Assembly: GCA_947302945.1 (NCBI GenBank) | Contig: CAMYWZ010000047.1 | Coordinates: 1-7,843, forward strand | DNA length: 7,843 nucleotides | Origin: an uncultured Bacillota bacterium | GTDB taxonomy: Bacteria > Bacillota > Clostridia > Peptostreptococcales > Anaerovoracaceae | Reading direction: 5' to 3' | Part shown: positions 5,986-7,843 of the stretch, piece by piece | Layout: each line of letters begins with the position of its first letter | Numbering within the stretch: the first letter of the stretch is position 1 | Translations under genes and position numbers: made by a program | The notes under the pieces: generated by a model | What the model saw: the letters and a program-made list of their open reading frames with translations, nothing else | What the model was told of the DNA's origin: nothing | Databases searched by the model: none

Positions 5986-6584
5986 TGAAGATCGTATTCT
6001 TAAGGCACGGCCAGACTCAGGCCAACGTCACATACACATACTGCGGCAGGACCGACATGCCCCTCTCTGACGAAGGCGTCCGCCTCCTTGAGGAAAAGCG
6101 CCTCGCCGGGGGCTACCCGGACATCACCGGCCTGGACGTCTACACCAGCTGCCTTGCCAGGACCAAGCAGACCCTCGGCATACTCTACGGAAACGTCACA
6201 TACAAAGAAGAGCCCCTCTTCAACGAGATGGACTTCGGCATCTTCGAAGGCAAAAGCTACGACCAGCTCAAGGACACCCCGGAGTACCAGAAGTGGATCA
6301 GCGGAGACCACATGTCCAACGTCTGTCCGGGCGGCGAAAGCGGCAACCAGATGAAAAAGCGGGTCCTTCGCGGCGTCAGCAAGCTCCTCAAAAAAGGAAA
6401 AGACGCCCTGGTGGTATGCCACGGAGGCGTCATTGCCATTCTTTTCATTCACTTCTTCCCGGACAGCGGGCTGGGATGGTACGACATACAGCCCTCCAAC
6501 GGAGAAGGCTACATCTTCGAATTCGAAGGCGGAAAAGCCGTTAGCTATACCCGCATACCGGCGGCAAAAACCCCGGATCTATAG
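5985..6584 (+). CDS. cobC: Histidine phosphatase, probable alpha-ribazole-5'-phosphate phosphatase
   Basis: A 199-residue cytoplasmic member of the histidine phosphatase (phosphoglycerate mutase-like) superfamily. The phospho-accepting His8 lies in FLRHGQTQAN (5-14). The other active-site residues are Arg59 in SCLARTKQT, Glu81 in NEMDFGIFEGK and His146 in VVCHGGV. The length and the MDFGIFEG block suit CobC, which removes phosphate from alpha-ribazole-5'-phosphate or from adenosylcobalamin-5'-phosphate. The substrate is inferred from position, since it is the last gene of the cobalamin cluster; by sequence alone a general sugar-phosphate phosphatase is possible. The ATG at 5985 shares its A with the preceding TAA, implying coupled translation, and no strong ribosome binding site is visible. 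The TAG stop at 6582-6584 overlaps the stop of rmlC on the other strand. Confidence 0.85.
   Translation: MKIVFLRHGQTQANVTYTYCGRTDMPLSDEGVRLLEEKRLAGGYPDITGLDVYTSCLARTKQTLGILYGNVTYKEEPLFNEMDFGIFEGKSYDQLKDTPEYQKWISGDHMSNVCPGGESGNQMKKRVLRGVSKLLKKGKDALVVCHGGVIAILFIHFFPDSGLGWYDIQPSNGEGYIFEFEGGKAVSYTRIPAAKTPDL
6579..6584. other. Shared palindromic stop site of convergent genes cobC and rmlC
   Basis: CTATAG is its own reverse complement. The plus-strand TAG (6582-6584) ends cobC and the minus-strand TAG (6581-6579) ends rmlC, so the two reading frames overlap by six bases tail to tail. The 13-base near-perfect inverted repeat TAGCTTGAAGCTA follows at 6582-6594, mostly inside rmlC. No terminator hairpin with a T-run is seen at the junction, so the transcripts probably overlap. 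Confidence 0.85.
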
Positions 6585-7193
6585 CTTGAAGCTAAATGTG
6601 TCCTCTATCCCCAGCCACTTCTGGTCCTTATCGGACAGGCTCAGGGGCGTGCCGTCAGCCATAACATATCCTGCCGCCGACGCGCTTCCGGGATATTTAC
6701 CGACCACCTCCGGCCAGACTATGCCGAGCTTCGGATCGTTCCAGGCCATGCCGCCCTCGTCGTTGGGGTGGTAAAGATCGTCGCACTTATAGCAGAATTC
6801 AGCAGTATCGGACAGCACCAGGAAACCGTGCGCGAATCCCCTCGGGATGAGGTACTGCTTTTTATTTTCCTCAGAAAGCACTTCTCCGTGCCACTTTCCG
6901 TAGGTAGCGGAGCCTTCCCGAAGGTCCACGGCCACGTCGAACACGGCGCCCTTGATCACTCTGACCAGCTTGGTCTGCGGATATGATTTTTGAAAATGCA
7001 GGCCGCGCAGGACGCCCTTTTTGGACATCGACTGGTTATCCTGCACGAAGACCATATCCAGCCCGGCTTCATGCATGTCCCGCTGGTTGTAAGTCTCCAT
7101 GAAATAGCCGCGGCTGTCGCCGTGCACCGCCGGAGTTATTACGCAAAGGCCTTTTATACCATCTACGTCCTTTTCTACACTTATCTGACCCAT
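6579..7193 (-). CDS. rmlC: dTDP-4-dehydrorhamnose 3,5-epimerase
   Basis: Cytoplasmic cupin enzyme that epimerises C3 and C5 of dTDP-4-keto-6-deoxyglucose, the third step of dTDP-L-rhamnose synthesis for cell-surface polysaccharides. Family motifs in order are HGDSRGYFMETY (24-35), FVQDNQSMSKKGVLRGLHFQ (49-68) with the catalytic His66, QTKLVRVIKGAVFDVAVDLR (73-92) with Lys75, and YLIPRGFAHGF (114-124). FCYKCDDLY (133-141) follows with Tyr135 as the likely acid. At 204 residues it is longer than the roughly 180 of enteric RmlC: the C-terminal part after VWP has an extra loop (KYPGSASAAGYVMADGT) before LSDKDQKW (186-193), a form I associate with clostridia. The start at ATG 7193 has AAGGA seven bases upstream. 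It lies 36 bases after rmlD in the same direction, so the two are co-transcribed. It appears intact. Confidence 0.95.
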   Translation of the reverse strand: MGQISVEKDVDGIKGLCVITPAVHGDSRGYFMETYNQRDMHEAGLDMVFVQDNQSMSKKGVLRGLHFQKSYPQTKLVRVIKGAVFDVAVDLREGSATYGKWHGEVLSEENKKQYLIPRGFAHGFLVLSDTAEFCYKCDDLYHPNDEGGMAWNDPKLGIVWPEVVGKYPGSASAAGYVMADGTPLSLSDKDQKWLGIEDTFSFKL

Positions 7194-7229
7194 ATCGTTT
7201 TCCTTCTGTCTGCCCTTTCGGGCCTGAGG

Positions 7230-7843
7230 CTACAGCTGCGCCTCCGCGAGATAGCGGGAGAGCGCGTCTTTCCAGTCCGGAAGCGGCGTGAAGCCGGCTT
7301 TTTCAAGCTTGCTTTTGTCCAGCCTTGAGTTGAAAGGACGGGCGGCTTTTGAAAGCCCGTACTCTGCAGTCGCCACCGGGACCACCTTCGTCTTAAGGCC
7401 GTACTGCCTGTAGATCTCGAGGCAGAAATCGTACCAGCTGATGTACGCGCCCGGCTCCGTCTCGGAGTTCGTGGCGTGATAGTACCCGTACTTTCCGGTC
7501 TGTGCCATGTCGGCAAGAAGCCTTGAAAGATCGCGGGTGTAGGTAGGCGTGCCTATCTGGTCGTTTACGACGCGGACCGTGTCGTGGGTCTTCCCGACGT
7601 TTATCATGGTCTTGATGAAGTTATTCCCGGAAAGGCCGAATGCCCAGGCTATCCTGACTATGAAGTACTTATCGAGAGTTTCCGACACCGCGAGCTCTCC
7701 GTCCAGCTTGCTCTGGCCGTAGACGTTCAGCGGCGCGTAGTTCTTGTCGTCCGGCTGCCAGGGGCGTGTGCCCTGCCCGTCGAAAACATAGTCCGTGGAG
7801 ATGTAGATCATCGCGGAGCCGGTCTTTTTGGCGGCAAGCGCGA
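7230..7843 (-). CDS. rmlD: dTDP-4-dehydrorhamnose reductase, N-terminus beyond right edge
   Basis: The final enzyme of dTDP-L-rhamnose synthesis, an NAD(P)H-dependent short-chain dehydrogenase that reduces dTDP-4-keto-L-rhamnose. About 204 residues are visible and the frame is open to the right edge (ALAAKKTGSAMIYISTDYVFDG), so the N-terminal Rossmann GxxGxxG region is outside; the ATG at 7811 is internal, not the start. Visible motifs are STDYVFDG, the catalytic YGQSKLDGE (Tyr and Lys spaced as YxxxK), RIAWAFG, NDQIGTPTYTRDLSRLL for substrate binding, and RPFNSRLDKSKLEKAGF near the end, all in family order. It ends with TAG at 7230-7232, 36 bases before the rmlC start; that gap holds a small GCCC-GAAA-GGGC hairpin (minus strand, 7223-7212). 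The promoter and probably further rml genes lie to the right. Confidence 0.95.
   Translation of the reverse strand, partial: ALAAKKTGSAMIYISTDYVFDGQGTRPWQPDDKNYAPLNVYGQSKLDGELAVSETLDKYFIVRIAWAFGLSGNNFIKTMINVGKTHDTVRVVNDQIGTPTYTRDLSRLLADMAQTGKYGYYHATNSETEPGAYISWYDFCLEIYRQYGLKTKVVPVATAEYGLSKAARPFNSRLDKSKLEKAGFTPLPDWKDALSRYLAEAQL

Overview
The window looks like a chromosomal stretch of a moderately GC-rich Gram-positive bacterium, most likely a clostridial member of the Bacillota. The reasons are strong AGGAGG-type ribosome binding sites, a SGGCKNGKS-type CobU, a two-gene heterodimer-type ABC exporter, and a cobT-cobU-cobS-(short cobU-like)-cobC gene order that I recall from clostridia. The taxon is inferred from style, not from a marker gene. 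TAA, TGA and TAG all end genes here, so the standard genetic code is assumed.

Left part, minus strand (2898 down to 1): two overlapping genes for a type IV ABC exporter pair. The promoter-proximal half (2898-1003) is complete and carries Asp where the catalytic Glu of Walker B usually sits, as in the degenerate half of heterodimeric exporters. The second half (1016 to beyond the left edge) keeps its reading frame throughout but has an in-frame TAA at codon 125, so as written it is a broken gene. Its ATP-binding domain lies outside the window.

A 221-base divergent spacer (2899-3119) holds two good sigma-A-type promoters pointing apart. The rightward one would leave a leader of only about 25 bases before cobT, so there is no room for a cobalamin riboswitch, and none is visible.

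Middle, plus strand (3120-6584): genes for the late steps of cobalamin synthesis (nucleotide loop assembly). They are cobT (activates the lower base), cobU (activates adenosylcobinamide), cobS (joins the two), a short CobU-related protein, and a histidine phosphatase that is probably cobC (removes the alpha-ribazole phosphate). cobU is damaged: a frame change coincides with loss of a conserved block. The downstream CobU-like gene is intact but lacks the P-loop Ser/Thr and the guanylylated His. The 168-base gap between cobS and this gene contains a stem-loop, a palindrome and a REP-like imperfect palindrome.

Right part, minus strand: rmlC (7193-6579) and the C-terminal part of rmlD (7843-7230, running off the right edge), the last two steps of dTDP-L-rhamnose synthesis for surface polysaccharide. 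cobC and rmlC converge tail to tail, and their TAG stop codons share the palindrome CTATAG, leaving no terminator space between them.

No tRNA, rRNA, CRISPR array, insertion sequence or phage gene is seen. I did not find an evidently new system. The most interesting signals are the two broken genes, the catalytically odd short CobU paralogue and the REP-like element.
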